Source of the DNA: Syntrophaceae bacterium | Lineage (GTDB): Bacteria > Desulfobacterota > Desulfomonilia > Desulfomonilales > Desulfomonilaceae | NCBI GenBank assembly: GCA_014874425.1 | Contig: JACWAG010000102.1 | Location: 1 to 5,876 of the forward strand | DNA length: 5,876 nt | Direction: 5' to 3' | Shown: one piece after another, positions 1-5,668 of the stretch | Position numbering within the stretch: the first letter of the stretch is position 1 | Layout: each line of letters starts with the position of its first letter | Translations under genes and position numbers: made by a program | Notes under the pieces: generated by a model | What the model was told of the DNA's origin: nothing | The model's database searches: none | The model's input: only the letters and a program-made list of their open reading frames with translations

Positions 1-678
1 GAAACTGGCTTTCTTTGAGAAGTCCAACTTATCTTCATCGAGATGTACGCCGTGGACGGTCCTTGCGTTGATACCGGCTTGCGTCAGGACACGGATAGCC
101 AGTTCGGCCTTGTTTTGGTGACTCGTTTTTTTGCCCATAAGAAGCCTGACGTTGTCATCAGGGATTGTGGAATTGAGTCTTTTGAGGAGTTCTTTCACAA
201 AACTGATTGTATCCGCTGATCTGGGTTTAATTTTTTCAATCAGAGATTCAGCCGCGACCAATTTAGAACCTTTGAAATCAGGATTAGGCGCTTCGGGTGG
301 TTTGATGACCGATTTGGAAAGACTTTTTCGCGTCATACGGACTGTCGCCTGATAGTACAGGTTCTGAGTCCCGCTAGCTTTCCGAGCGGACCACACTGCT
401 GAGCGAACGCCGCTTTCAATAGACGCGTTAAGACCATAACCTGTTGATATGAAATGTTCATCGGTAAATGCAAATTGGCCACTATTCACGGGCAGAAACA
501 TGGTGACCTTTACTGGCCCCCCGTCAGCTTCGAAGCGTATACGAGCTTCCACATGCCACACTTGAACCTTGGTTTTCGGAGTCAGAGGAAAACCTAAATA
601 GTAGGCCTTGTAAGAGAAAACCCCGAGCGCCAAAATGGTCAGTCCAAGCGCCAACAAATAGAGCCGGACTTTATTCAA
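1..678 (-). CDS. Inactive transglutaminase/7-TM family membrane protein, N-terminal part (cut by the left edge)
   Basis: The frame is open from a TTG at 678-676 to position 1 (226 codons, no stop), so the C-terminal part lies outside the window. Residues about 4-28 form one hydrophobic helix (starting VRLYLLALGLTILALG), followed by LGFPLTP and an extracytoplasmic region with VEARIRFEADGGPVKV and, near residue 210, AGINARTVHGVHL. That combination matches my memory of the 'inactive transglutaminase fused to seven transmembrane helices' family: one N-terminal helix, a periplasmic transglutaminase fold lacking the catalytic triad, then seven helices. The pairing with the retropepsin-like gene just upstream is the usual neighbourhood and often continues into a RimK-like ATP-grasp gene. 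Family members are predicted to act in peptide or amide-bond modification in the envelope; no reaction is proven. The start is odd: an ATG at 686-684 gives only three codons. TTG has AGGAG at 10 nt spacing and leads directly into the family-like N-terminus. Family confidence is good; the exact start is less sure. Confidence 0.8.
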   Translation of the reverse strand, partial: MNKVRLYLLALGLTILALGVFSYKAYYLGFPLTPKTKVQVWHVEARIRFEADGGPVKVTMFLPVNSGQFAFTDEHFISTGYGLNASIESGVRSAVWSARKASGTQNLYYQATVRMTRKSLSKSVIKPPEAPNPDFKGSKLVAAESLIEKIKPRSADTISFVKELLKRLNSTIPDDNVRLLMGKKTSHQNKAELAIRVLTQAGINARTVHGVHLDEDKLDFSKKASF

Positions 679-682
679 AGGG

Positions 683-1177
683 TCATTTCTCCTGACAGGT
701 CGGTTTAGTGGTATATTCAACGGACGGGTCAGGGATTAATCTACCGGCCATGAAACTCCTACCGATTAGAAGGGGATACTTGAGGATATGTCTATCGACC
801 AGGCCCACCTTTTCTTCCAGGTAATGGTTTCCAAGACAGATACCCAAGTTCACCACGTAACGTTCCTGATTGGGGCACCCATGGCGTACGATCGTTTTAT
901 GGCCTACTATCTCTCGTTCAAGGGTTACTTTATGTCCCTTTTTGTCGTCGATCGTAAATCGTGCCCACGTCTTCCCGTCCCGTTCAAATTTGTTTATATC
1001 CACGGCGTTGACGGATGTGCCGTCCGCGCCGGTATCGAGTTTTGCGTCAAGCGTTATGTCCCCGGGCGTAATATGCGCCTTTTCAATCCAGCCCACGGTC
1101 TGTTTTTCCTGAGCATACAGATTGCCGGGCGCGATCATGGCCGTTAATAATATTAAACAACAGATACTGATTTTCAT
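683..1177 (-). CDS. Exported retropepsin-like aspartyl protease (ATP-dependent zinc protease / RimB family)
   Basis: A 164-residue protein. Residues 1-22 are a signal peptide (short basic start, CCLILLTAM core, cleavage plausible after LYA-22), so the mature part should be periplasmic. The hallmark is LDTGADGTSVNA at about 47-58, with the catalytic-type Asp48-Thr-Gly50 motif of retropepsin-like proteases. It is followed by the family pattern of a tryptophan-containing strand (GKTWARFTID), a conserved arginine segment (IVRHGC) and the closing YPLLIGRSFMAGRLIPDPSVEY. These are features of the family annotated 'putative ATP-dependent zinc protease'; the name is historical and neither ATP nor zinc dependence is visible here. 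The length is normal for the family with a signal peptide. The start ATG (1177-1175) has AAGGGG seven bases upstream. Its stop overlaps the ATG before the membrane transglutaminase gene, so the two are translationally linked. Likely role: proteolytic partner in an envelope peptide-ligation or modification system; the substrate is unknown. Confidence 0.88.
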   Translation of the reverse strand: MKISICCLILLTAMIAPGNLYAQEKQTVGWIEKAHITPGDITLDAKLDTGADGTSVNAVDINKFERDGKTWARFTIDDKKGHKVTLEREIVGHKTIVRHGCPNQERYVVNLGICLGNHYLEEKVGLVDRHILKYPLLIGRSFMAGRLIPDPSVEYTTKPTCQEK

Positions 1178-1193
1178 GCGTTAACCCCTTGCC
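1178..1193 (-). promoter_or_regulatory. Ribosome binding site of the protease gene
   Basis: On the minus strand AAGGGG lies seven bases before the ATG at 1177. This is a strong site at good spacing. It supports the ATG that gives a complete signal peptide. Confidence 0.65.
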
Positions 1194-1210
1194 ATAAATT
1201 TTGTAATAGC

Positions 1211-1252
1211 AGTCCCGTGACAGCTTTGTTGGACTATAGTGTTCACGGAACT
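1211..1252 (-). other. Hairpin in the ankyrin-protease gap
   Basis: Just after the ankyrin stop codon, arms 1211-1220 and 1243-1252 can pair over ten positions when read as minus-strand RNA (one is a G-U wobble), with a 22-base loop. No run of U follows, so it is not a standard intrinsic terminator. It could be a partial terminator, a processing site or an mRNA-stabilising stem between the two genes. Confidence 0.45.
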
Positions 1253-1253
1253 A

Positions 1254-1856
1254 TTAGAAGGTCGTGATATCGGGTGGAACAGACCAGACGTTTTGGTCAG
1301 GGCCTTTTTCCAGGATCAGGTCCGCCACATGGTGATGACCCTGTTCGGTCGCAAGACTCAACGCGGTAAAGCCTTTCCTTGTCCTGGCGTTGACATCCGC
1401 TCCTTCGGCTAGAAGCGTCTTTACGATTTCCTGATATCCCTTGAGCGAAGCACAGATCAACGGGGTCTGACCATACCAATCCTTTGCGTTAACATCAGCG
1501 CCCCTATCCAGGAGCAACCGGACAACAGCATGGTGTCCTTTGGCTGAAGCCGCCATCAATGGAGTTTTGCCGTATTGTCCCTTGACATTAACATTCGCCC
1601 CATTGTCCAATAACAATTTCACTGTTTCGAGATTGCCGTTAAATGCGGCCAGCCCCAAGGCGGTCTTCCCTTTGGTGTCATGAGCGTCCGGGTGGGCCCC
1701 TCTATTGAGAATAGATTCCACTTGAGCGATTTTCCCGGCGGACGCTGCGCTGGTAAGTTGGGAATTAAGGTCCTTGGATACGCTAAGACTGGCGACCAAG
1801 AGTCCGATAGCCGTTAAGACGCTGATTAGTATTAATTTGTTTTTTAATTTTATCAA
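1254..1856 (-). CDS. Exported ankyrin-repeat protein
   Basis: A 200-residue protein with an N-terminal basic stretch and hydrophobic helix (residues about 3-26) that acts as a signal peptide or membrane anchor; no clear AxA site or lipobox cysteine is seen. The rest is about five ankyrin repeats at roughly 32-60, 62-93, 95-126, 128-159 and 161-189. The middle three have the canonical G-x-TPL/TAL, A-x-x-G, V-x-x-LL-x-x-GA-x-VN pattern. A short non-repeat tail (ending PPDITTF) follows. Ankyrin repeats bind proteins and have no catalytic activity, so this is probably a periplasmic or membrane-tethered adaptor. The start is TTG (1856-1854) with AAGGA nine bases upstream; an in-frame TAG lies two codons before it, and no ATG exists before the repeats. 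It precedes the protease gene on the same strand with a 76-base gap holding a hairpin, so joint transcription is likely but not proven. A partner role with the protease and transglutaminase is inference from position only. Confidence 0.9.
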   Translation of the reverse strand: MIKLKNKLILISVLTAIGLLVASLSVSKDLNSQLTSAASAGKIAQVESILNRGAHPDAHDTKGKTALGLAAFNGNLETVKLLLDNGANVNVKGQYGKTPLMAASAKGHHAVVRLLLDRGADVNAKDWYGQTPLICASLKGYQEIVKTLLAEGADVNARTRKGFTALSLATEQGHHHVADLILEKGPDQNVWSVPPDITTF

Positions 1857-1901
1857 TTTCTAATGTCCTTGAATTAATTATCGTTTAATTGGATCGGCGA
1901 A

Positions 1902-1924
1902 ATTTCCAGGATCATTCTGGAAAT
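1902..1924. promoter_or_regulatory. Perfect dyad upstream of the ankyrin gene (possible operator)
   Basis: ATTTCCAG (1902-1909) and CTGGAAAT (1917-1924) are perfect inverted repeats with a 7-base spacer, centred about 57 bases before the TTG start of the ankyrin gene. No T-run follows closely on the minus strand, so a terminator is unlikely. The size and spacing suit a dimeric regulator site or a leader-RNA stem. No regulator is recognisable in this window. Confidence 0.4.
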
Positions 1925-1970
1925 CCCTTAGTTTTTATACAGTTTGGTGTCAAGAAACTTGCGGAGCTTT

Positions 1971-1998
1971 TTTATTCCTTTACTTTGGCAATTGGCAA
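1971..1998 (-). promoter_or_regulatory. Weak candidate promoter for the ankyrin operon
   Basis: On the minus strand TTGCCA (1998-1993, five of six to the sigma70 -35) and AATAAA (1976-1971, four of six to the -10) are separated by 16 bases. This would place the transcript start near 1964 and a leader of about 108 bases containing the 1902-1924 dyad. AT-rich intergenic DNA gives such matches by chance, so this is only a candidate. Confidence 0.22.
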
Positions 1999-2095
1999 AC
2001 AAACACACAAGCCCCCTTGAGTCAAGTCCCGAATTATAGCTTAATATTATAGTTATGCCATTTTCTTATAGGGTCATGGGAGGGAAAAAGCAGGA

Positions 2096-2272
2096 TCAGG
2101 AATCTGTAGCTTGTTGGTTGTACTGATCACTGAATCTGTCGGCGTACTTCATGATCCAGTCTATAGCCGCATCCATACCCAAGTCTCTACCGGCCTTCTC
2201 GGATTCGATCCATTTGTGCCGCTCGATTTCTTGAGCTTGAATCTTCAAATATTCGTTCAAGTCTATGTCCAT
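2096..2272 (-). CDS. Small conserved cytosolic protein (SEKAGRDLG / DWIMKYA type), function unknown
   Basis: A 58-residue frame with an ATG at 2272-2270 and TGA at 2098-2096. The protein is soluble, charged and mostly helical: an N-terminal MDIDLNEYLKIQAQEIERHK, then WIESEKAGRDLG (about 21-32), then AAIDWIMKYADRF (about 35-47) and a short polar tail. No signal peptide or membrane segment is seen. From memory, very similar short proteins with the HKWIESEKAGRDLG and DWI-x-KYA motifs are common in proteobacterial genomes without a known role; I cannot give a family number. Support for a real gene is the conserved-looking composition, a GAGG ten bases before the ATG, and a good promoter just upstream. 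An open frame on the plus strand covers the same DNA but looks like a shadow. It lies divergently from the transaldolase/isomerase gene and 239 bases upstream of the ankyrin gene; any link to either is unproven. Confidence 0.78.
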   Translation of the reverse strand: MDIDLNEYLKIQAQEIERHKWIESEKAGRDLGMDAAIDWIMKYADRFSDQYNQQATDS

Positions 2273-2288
2273 TTCACAATGGCCTCAG

Positions 2289-2317
2289 TTGTTAACAATT
2301 CCAGTTTCGTGTAAAAT
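2289..2317 (+). promoter_or_regulatory. Candidate promoter for the transaldolase/isomerase gene, overlapping a palindrome
   Basis: TTGTTA (2289-2294, four of six) and TAAAAT (2312-2317, five of six) are spaced by 17 bases, placing a start near 2324 and a leader of about 92 bases before the ATG at 2416. The -35 overlaps the perfect 10-base palindrome TTGTTAACAA (2289-2298). A second TTGTTAAC lies at 2389-2396, exactly 100 bases on. The palindrome could be a regulator site, but this is inference. Confidence 0.35.
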
Positions 2318-2328
2318 TCTAGGTACCA

Positions 2329-2357
2329 ATGTTATGCTTGATATTTGAACCTGTCAA
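2329..2357 (-). promoter_or_regulatory. Sigma70-type promoter for the 58-residue protein
   Basis: On the minus strand a perfect TTGACA (2357-2352) and TAACAT (2334-2329, four of six to TATAAT) are separated by exactly 17 bases. Transcription would begin near 2322, about 50 bases before the ATG at 2272. It is the best promoter match in the window. Confidence 0.55.
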
Positions 2358-2400
2358 GATGATTGTTAATTTGCCGTGAGTTTTCCATTTGTTAACCATT

Positions 2401-2407
2401 AGGAGGT
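2401..2407 (+). promoter_or_regulatory. Ribosome binding site that fixes the start of tal-pgi
   Basis: AGGAGGT, a near-perfect anti-Shine-Dalgarno match, lies eight bases before the ATG at 2416. The frame also opens at a TTG at 2389, but that start would place this site inside the coding region and adds nine residues not expected for the family. The ATG at 2416 is therefore preferred. Confidence 0.85.
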
Positions 2408-2415
2408 GCTTTTAT

Positions 2416-5178
2416 ATGGCAAATCCCTTAAGGCTTATAAGATCTCTTGGTCAATCTATATGGTATGACAACCTAAGTCGTGATTTGCTTCGTTCCGGGT
2501 CACTTAAAAAACTCATTGAGGAGGATGGAGTTGTCGGGGTAACATCAAATCCGACCATACTTTTGAAAGCTATAAGCTCGGAAAAGATATACGATGAGGA
2601 TATCCACACTGAAGTAGACAAAGGCGCGAGCGTAGAGGGAGTTTATGAACACCTTGTGATTTCTGATATACGGGAAGCCGCTGACCTCTTGGCCCCGGTA
2701 TTTGAAGAGTCCGGTGGTCTGGATGGATACGTGAGCCTCGAGGTCCCGCCCAGCCTGGCGTATGAAAGGACGAAAACAGTCACTGAAGCCAAAAGACTTT
2801 TTGCTCTCGTCAATCGTCCCAATCTTATGATTAAGGTACCGGCTACATCTCAGGGTGTAGACGCGACTCGGGAACTTATATCAGCCGGCCTAAACATAAA
2901 TGTGACCCTTATTTTTTCGATCGATCAGTATCAGGCGGTAGCGGAAGCCTATATGAGCGGTCTTGAAAAGTGGATCGAATCCGGGGGTGAGCCAAATAAA
3001 ATCGCTTCAGTAGCGTCTTTCTTTGTCAGTCGTGTTGACACAATCGTGGACGAACGGTTGCGGGAGTTTTCCGGTCCCGCAAATCGCAGCGCATGCGCCC
3101 AATTGTTAGGAACAGCGGCAATAGCAAACGCAAACCTGGCTTATCAAATTTATAGGGATGTCCTTTCCTCAGAGAGATGGAAAAGCCTCGCAAGCAAAGG
3201 CGCAATGCCTCAACGTGTCTTGTGGGCGAGTACCAGCACAAAAGACCCCTCTTATCCCGACACATATTATTTGGACAATCTCCTCTGGCCCGACACAGTT
3301 AACACGCTTCCCACGGCGACATTGGACGCTTATCGCGACCACGGAGACCCGGAACGACATTCTGAGCCTAACCCGAAAAGGGCGCAAGAAGTGTTTGAAG
3401 CGCTGGAACGGGAAGGCCTAAGCATGGACATGATTATGCTGAGGCTACTTGAAGCGGGTGTGTATTCTTTTGCCGATTCATTTGTTGATCTACTAACTGA
3501 GATAGACGGAAAACGGACGAAACTGCTTCGAGGCTATGGACATAGATCCGCTTCGCTAGGAAATTTACACAAACCGGCACAAGAAACCCTTGCGCGCCTT
3601 GATCAGGACAAAGTGACGCGCCAGATATGGGACATGCGGCCGGAACTGTGGACTGTGGACCCGGGCAGCAGGGCTGAAATAGCCCAACGGTTGGGATGGC
3701 TTCGAGTTGTTGAAACAATGACGGCCGAAGTTGACAAATTGAAGGCATTCGCAAAGGATATTGCCTCAGAGGGTTTCAATCATGTAGCGCTGATAGGGAT
3801 GGGAGGCAGCTCACTTGCCCCGGAAGTGTTCATGGAATGTTTTGGCAAAACCGAGGGATATCCGGACCTCAAAGTCCTTGATTCAACAGCGCCTGACGCT
3901 ATCCTGAATGTTGAGCGTTCTATGGATCTTAAGAAGACTCTGTTCATTGTAAGCAGCAAGTCGGGTGGCACGATTGAGGTCATGTCGCTTTTTAGATATT
4001 TTTATAAACGTATTAGAGAAGAGGTCGGAGACACGGCAGGCAAGCATTTCATTTCAATAACGGACCCAGGGACTAATCTTGGAAAACTTGCTTCGGAAAA
4101 GAAATTCAGGAAAACATTCCTCAATCCGTCGGACATTGGCGGCAGGTTCAGCGCTCTTTCATATTTCGGTTTGGTCCCTGCGGCGCTTGTTGGGGTAGAT
4201 ATTGGCTTCCTTCTCGCCCGTGCGTCGCAGGCGGTAGAGGCGTCAGGTCCCGACGCCCCCGCTTTGGAGAGCCCAGGGGCTTGGCTGGGCGTAATCATGG
4301 CGGAAGCGGCGCTTGCAGGACAGGACAAACTGACGCTTGTCATTTCTCCACCTTTGAAGAGCTTTGGCTTCTGGCTCGAACAACTTGTAGCGGAAAGTCT
4401 CGGCAAGAGCGGCAAGGGCATCCTTCCGATTGAGGGAGAACCACTTGGGCGTCCGGACAGTTACGGCCATGATAGAATATTTGTATACATGCGTCTGGAC
4501 TCCGACCCTTCCTATGACATGGCGGTTTCAGAACTTGAGAGAACAGGCAGACCGGTCGTGACCCTCCGTATGCACAACGCGTATGATATTGGGAGGGAAA
4601 TCTTTCGATGGGAATTCGCGACCGCTGTCGCGGGGGCAATCATCAAGGTTAACCCGTTTGATCAGCCAAACGTCCAGGAATCAAAAGACATCACAGGGGC
4701 CACATTGAAAACTTATTCATCGGCTGGAAAGCTTCCTGAAATTGAAGGTGTAGCCGTTGATTCCGATGATTTCCCGGCGCAAATACGCAATTTTGTCTCA
4801 AACGCCAAAGAAGGGAATTATGTGGCGCTCAACGCCTTTATTCAGCCAAACGAATCAAACAGAACCGAGATTGAGACGCTGAGGACTTTTATAAGAGACA
4901 AATTCAATGTTGCGACGACGGTTGGCTTTGGGCCCAGATACTTGCATTCTACAGGCCAAATCCATAAGGGCGGTCCCAATAGTGGCCTATTTGTCCTGAT
5001 TACAGCAGATGATTTTGAGGATTTTCCCGTCCCAGGCGCCGATTATTCTTTTGGGACGCTAAAGGCGGCCCAGGCCATTGGTGATTTTGGGGCTTTGCAG
5101 AAAAGCGGCAGACGTGTGATTCGTGTTCACTTAAAGGATGATTCGCAGCTCGGTGAAATTCTCGAAGCGTTGAGATAG
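2416..5178 (+). CDS. tal-pgi: Bifunctional transaldolase / glucose-6-phosphate isomerase
   Basis: A 920-residue cytosolic fusion enzyme. Residues 1 to about 375 are a transaldolase: WYDNLSRDLL (Asp18), GVTSNPTI (41-48), LMIKVPAT with the Schiff-base lysine Lys140, INVTLIFS (161-168), FFVSRVD (202-208) and the closing QRVLWASTSTKD. It moves a dihydroxyacetone unit between sedoheptulose-7-P/glyceraldehyde-3-P and erythrose-4-P/fructose-6-P. Residues about 400-770 are a phosphoglucose isomerase with IGMGGSSLAPE (460-470), SSKSGGTIE (513-521), NPSDIGGRFSALS (570-582), QLVAESLGKSGKG (656-668, Glu660) and NPFDQPNVQESK (746-757). A further C-terminal part (about 780-920) holds RYLHSTGQIHKGGPNSG, which I recognise from these fusions. 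All key motifs are intact and the length fits the fused family (about 920-950). It interconverts glucose-6-P and fructose-6-P, the transaldolase product, so the two activities share a metabolite. It appears to be a single-gene unit, with no same-strand gene close upstream. Confidence 0.95.
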   Translation: MANPLRLIRSLGQSIWYDNLSRDLLRSGSLKKLIEEDGVVGVTSNPTILLKAISSEKIYDEDIHTEVDKGASVEGVYEHLVISDIREAADLLAPVFEESGGLDGYVSLEVPPSLAYERTKTVTEAKRLFALVNRPNLMIKVPATSQGVDATRELISAGLNINVTLIFSIDQYQAVAEAYMSGLEKWIESGGEPNKIASVASFFVSRVDTIVDERLREFSGPANRSACAQLLGTAAIANANLAYQIYRDVLSSERWKSLASKGAMPQRVLWASTSTKDPSYPDTYYLDNLLWPDTVNTLPTATLDAYRDHGDPERHSEPNPKRAQEVFEALEREGLSMDMIMLRLLEAGVYSFADSFVDLLTEIDGKRTKLLRGYGHRSASLGNLHKPAQETLARLDQDKVTRQIWDMRPELWTVDPGSRAEIAQRLGWLRVVETMTAEVDKLKAFAKDIASEGFNHVALIGMGGSSLAPEVFMECFGKTEGYPDLKVLDSTAPDAILNVERSMDLKKTLFIVSSKSGGTIEVMSLFRYFYKRIREEVGDTAGKHFISITDPGTNLGKLASEKKFRKTFLNPSDIGGRFSALSYFGLVPAALVGVDIGFLLARASQAVEASGPDAPALESPGAWLGVIMAEAALAGQDKLTLVISPPLKSFGFWLEQLVAESLGKSGKGILPIEGEPLGRPDSYGHDRIFVYMRLDSDPSYDMAVSELERTGRPVVTLRMHNAYDIGREIFRWEFATAVAGAIIKVNPFDQPNVQESKDITGATLKTYSSAGKLPEIEGVAVDSDDFPAQIRNFVSNAKEGNYVALNAFIQPNESNRTEIETLRTFIRDKFNVATTVGFGPRYLHSTGQIHKGGPNSGLFVLITADDFEDFPVPGADYSFGTLKAAQAIGDFGALQKSGRRVIRVHLKDDSQLGEILEALR

Positions 5179-5194
5179 TGGGTTGAAGTGTTAG

Positions 5195-5210
5195 GACCCC
5201 GGAGGGGGTC
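5195..5210 (+). other. GC-rich hairpin after the tal-pgi stop
   Basis: GACCCC (5195-5200) and GGGGTC (5205-5210) form a perfect six-pair stem with a GGAG tetraloop, 16 bases after the tal-pgi stop. No T-run follows, so it is not a canonical terminator. It could block 3' exonucleases or separate tal-pgi from the small gene downstream. Confidence 0.5.
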
Positions 5211-5223
5211 ACACAGAATAGCC

Positions 5224-5238
5224 CATAGTCGCGCTATG
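5224..5238 (+). other. Small hairpin before the 75-residue gene
   Basis: CATAG (5224-5228) and CTATG (5234-5238) are perfect inverted repeats around a five-base loop, 11 bases before the GGAGG of the next gene. It is short and may be chance. Together with the 5195-5210 stem it makes a tandem structured leader. Confidence 0.3.
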
Positions 5239-5258
5239 AGGTCAGATTTGGAGGCATA

Positions 5259-5486
5259 ATGTCGTTCACTGAATTCGGAATGAAAAAAGAATCGGAAATG
5301 AGCCCATATCAGAAACGGGTCCAGGAAATAGACACACCGATCCTGTGTGTGGCTGAAGCTGAAAAGATGATTCGTGAAATAGGCCTGGACCTCATCGCTG
5401 ATATGGATATTCCTAAAAAAGCTTCTTTCAATGTGTTCAGGGCCAGGACTTATCTCATGTGCTTTCGCCGACAGGTCGTTCTTTAG
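5259..5486 (+). CDS. Small hypothetical protein, unrecognised
   Basis: A 75-residue frame with an ATG at 5259, a GGAGG four bases before it (short spacing) and a TAG stop. An in-frame ATG at 5280 (residue 8, MKKESEMSPYQKR) is an alternative start but has a poorer binding site. The protein is charged at the N-terminus, then has an amphipathic helix (AEAEKMIREIGLDLIADMD, about 32-50) and a basic, hydrophobic end (FRARTYLMCFRRQVVL). No signal peptide, clear membrane helix or known motif is seen, and I do not recognise the family. It lies 80 bases after tal-pgi on the same strand, so it may be co-transcribed, and it converges on the PIN-domain gene with a palindromic repeat between. A reverse-strand frame of 130 codons covers the same DNA but lacks a good binding site and family-like features. 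Confidence 0.5.
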   Translation: MSFTEFGMKKESEMSPYQKRVQEIDTPILCVAEAEKMIREIGLDLIADMDIPKKASFNVFRARTYLMCFRRQVVL

Positions 5487-5517
5487 CCATTTGCGTGCGC
5501 AATTGAATTGTAAGTCC

Positions 5518-5624
5518 ATGATGGCGCGGGTCGGGTGTCATCGCGAGCTAGCGCAGCGACGAGAGATCTACGCCGGACTGAGATAGATTTCTCCCTCCGG
5601 TCGAAATGACAGAGGCGCCATCAT
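5518..5624. repeat. Nested palindromic repeat element (REP/MITE-like)
   Basis: A 107-base element in the gap between two converging genes. The outer ends are perfect 10-base inverted repeats (ATGATGGCGC at 5518-5527, GCGCCATCAT at 5615-5624). Inside are TGTCAT (5536-5541) and ATGACA (5606-5611), extended by CGA/TCG. Innermost, GAGAGATCT (5561-5569) pairs with AGATTTCTC (5585-5593), with one G-U pair and a 15-base loop. The TGTCATCGCGAG...AATGACA pattern closely resembles dispersed TGTCATTGCGAG-type palindromes I know from many deltaproteobacterial and related genomes; that similarity is from memory. It is too short to encode anything. It may act as a bidirectional transcription block or RNA-stabilising structure between the converging transcripts. 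Confidence 0.7.
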
Positions 5625-5668
5625 ACACGGAGCCGCCACTGGGAATATGAGGATGTTCGATTAATGTC

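Noticed and set aside
788..1147. 119-codon plus-strand frame opposite the protease gene
   Set aside because: It lies wholly inside the protease gene, whose signal peptide and DTG motif are clear. The plus-strand translation has no recognisable pattern.
1254..1856. DNA tandem repeat or CRISPR-like array
   Set aside because: The roughly 99-base periodicity is explained by 33-residue ankyrin repeats in a coding frame; the units diverge and there are no spacers.
1934..1953. TTGACA (1953-1948) and TATAAA (1939-1934) on the minus strand as an ankyrin promoter
   Set aside because: The two elements are only eight bases apart, far below the 16-18 bases needed for a sigma70 promoter.
2111..2314. 67-codon open frame on the plus strand
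   Set aside because: It has no binding site or family-like features and is the reverse complement of the better supported 58-residue minus-strand gene.
2389..2415. TTG at 2389 as the start of the transaldolase/isomerase
   Set aside because: The AGGAGGT at 2401-2407 would be inside the coding region; the ATG at 2416 is ideally placed after it.
5195..5210. Intrinsic terminator of tal-pgi
   Set aside because: The stem is strong, but ACACAGAATA follows instead of a T-run, so it is listed only as a hairpin.
5127..5519. 130-codon minus-strand frame across the end of tal-pgi and the 75-residue gene
   Set aside because: It overlaps the well-supported end of tal-pgi in antisense, is rich in Phe, His and Ser without a domain pattern, and has no convincing binding site.
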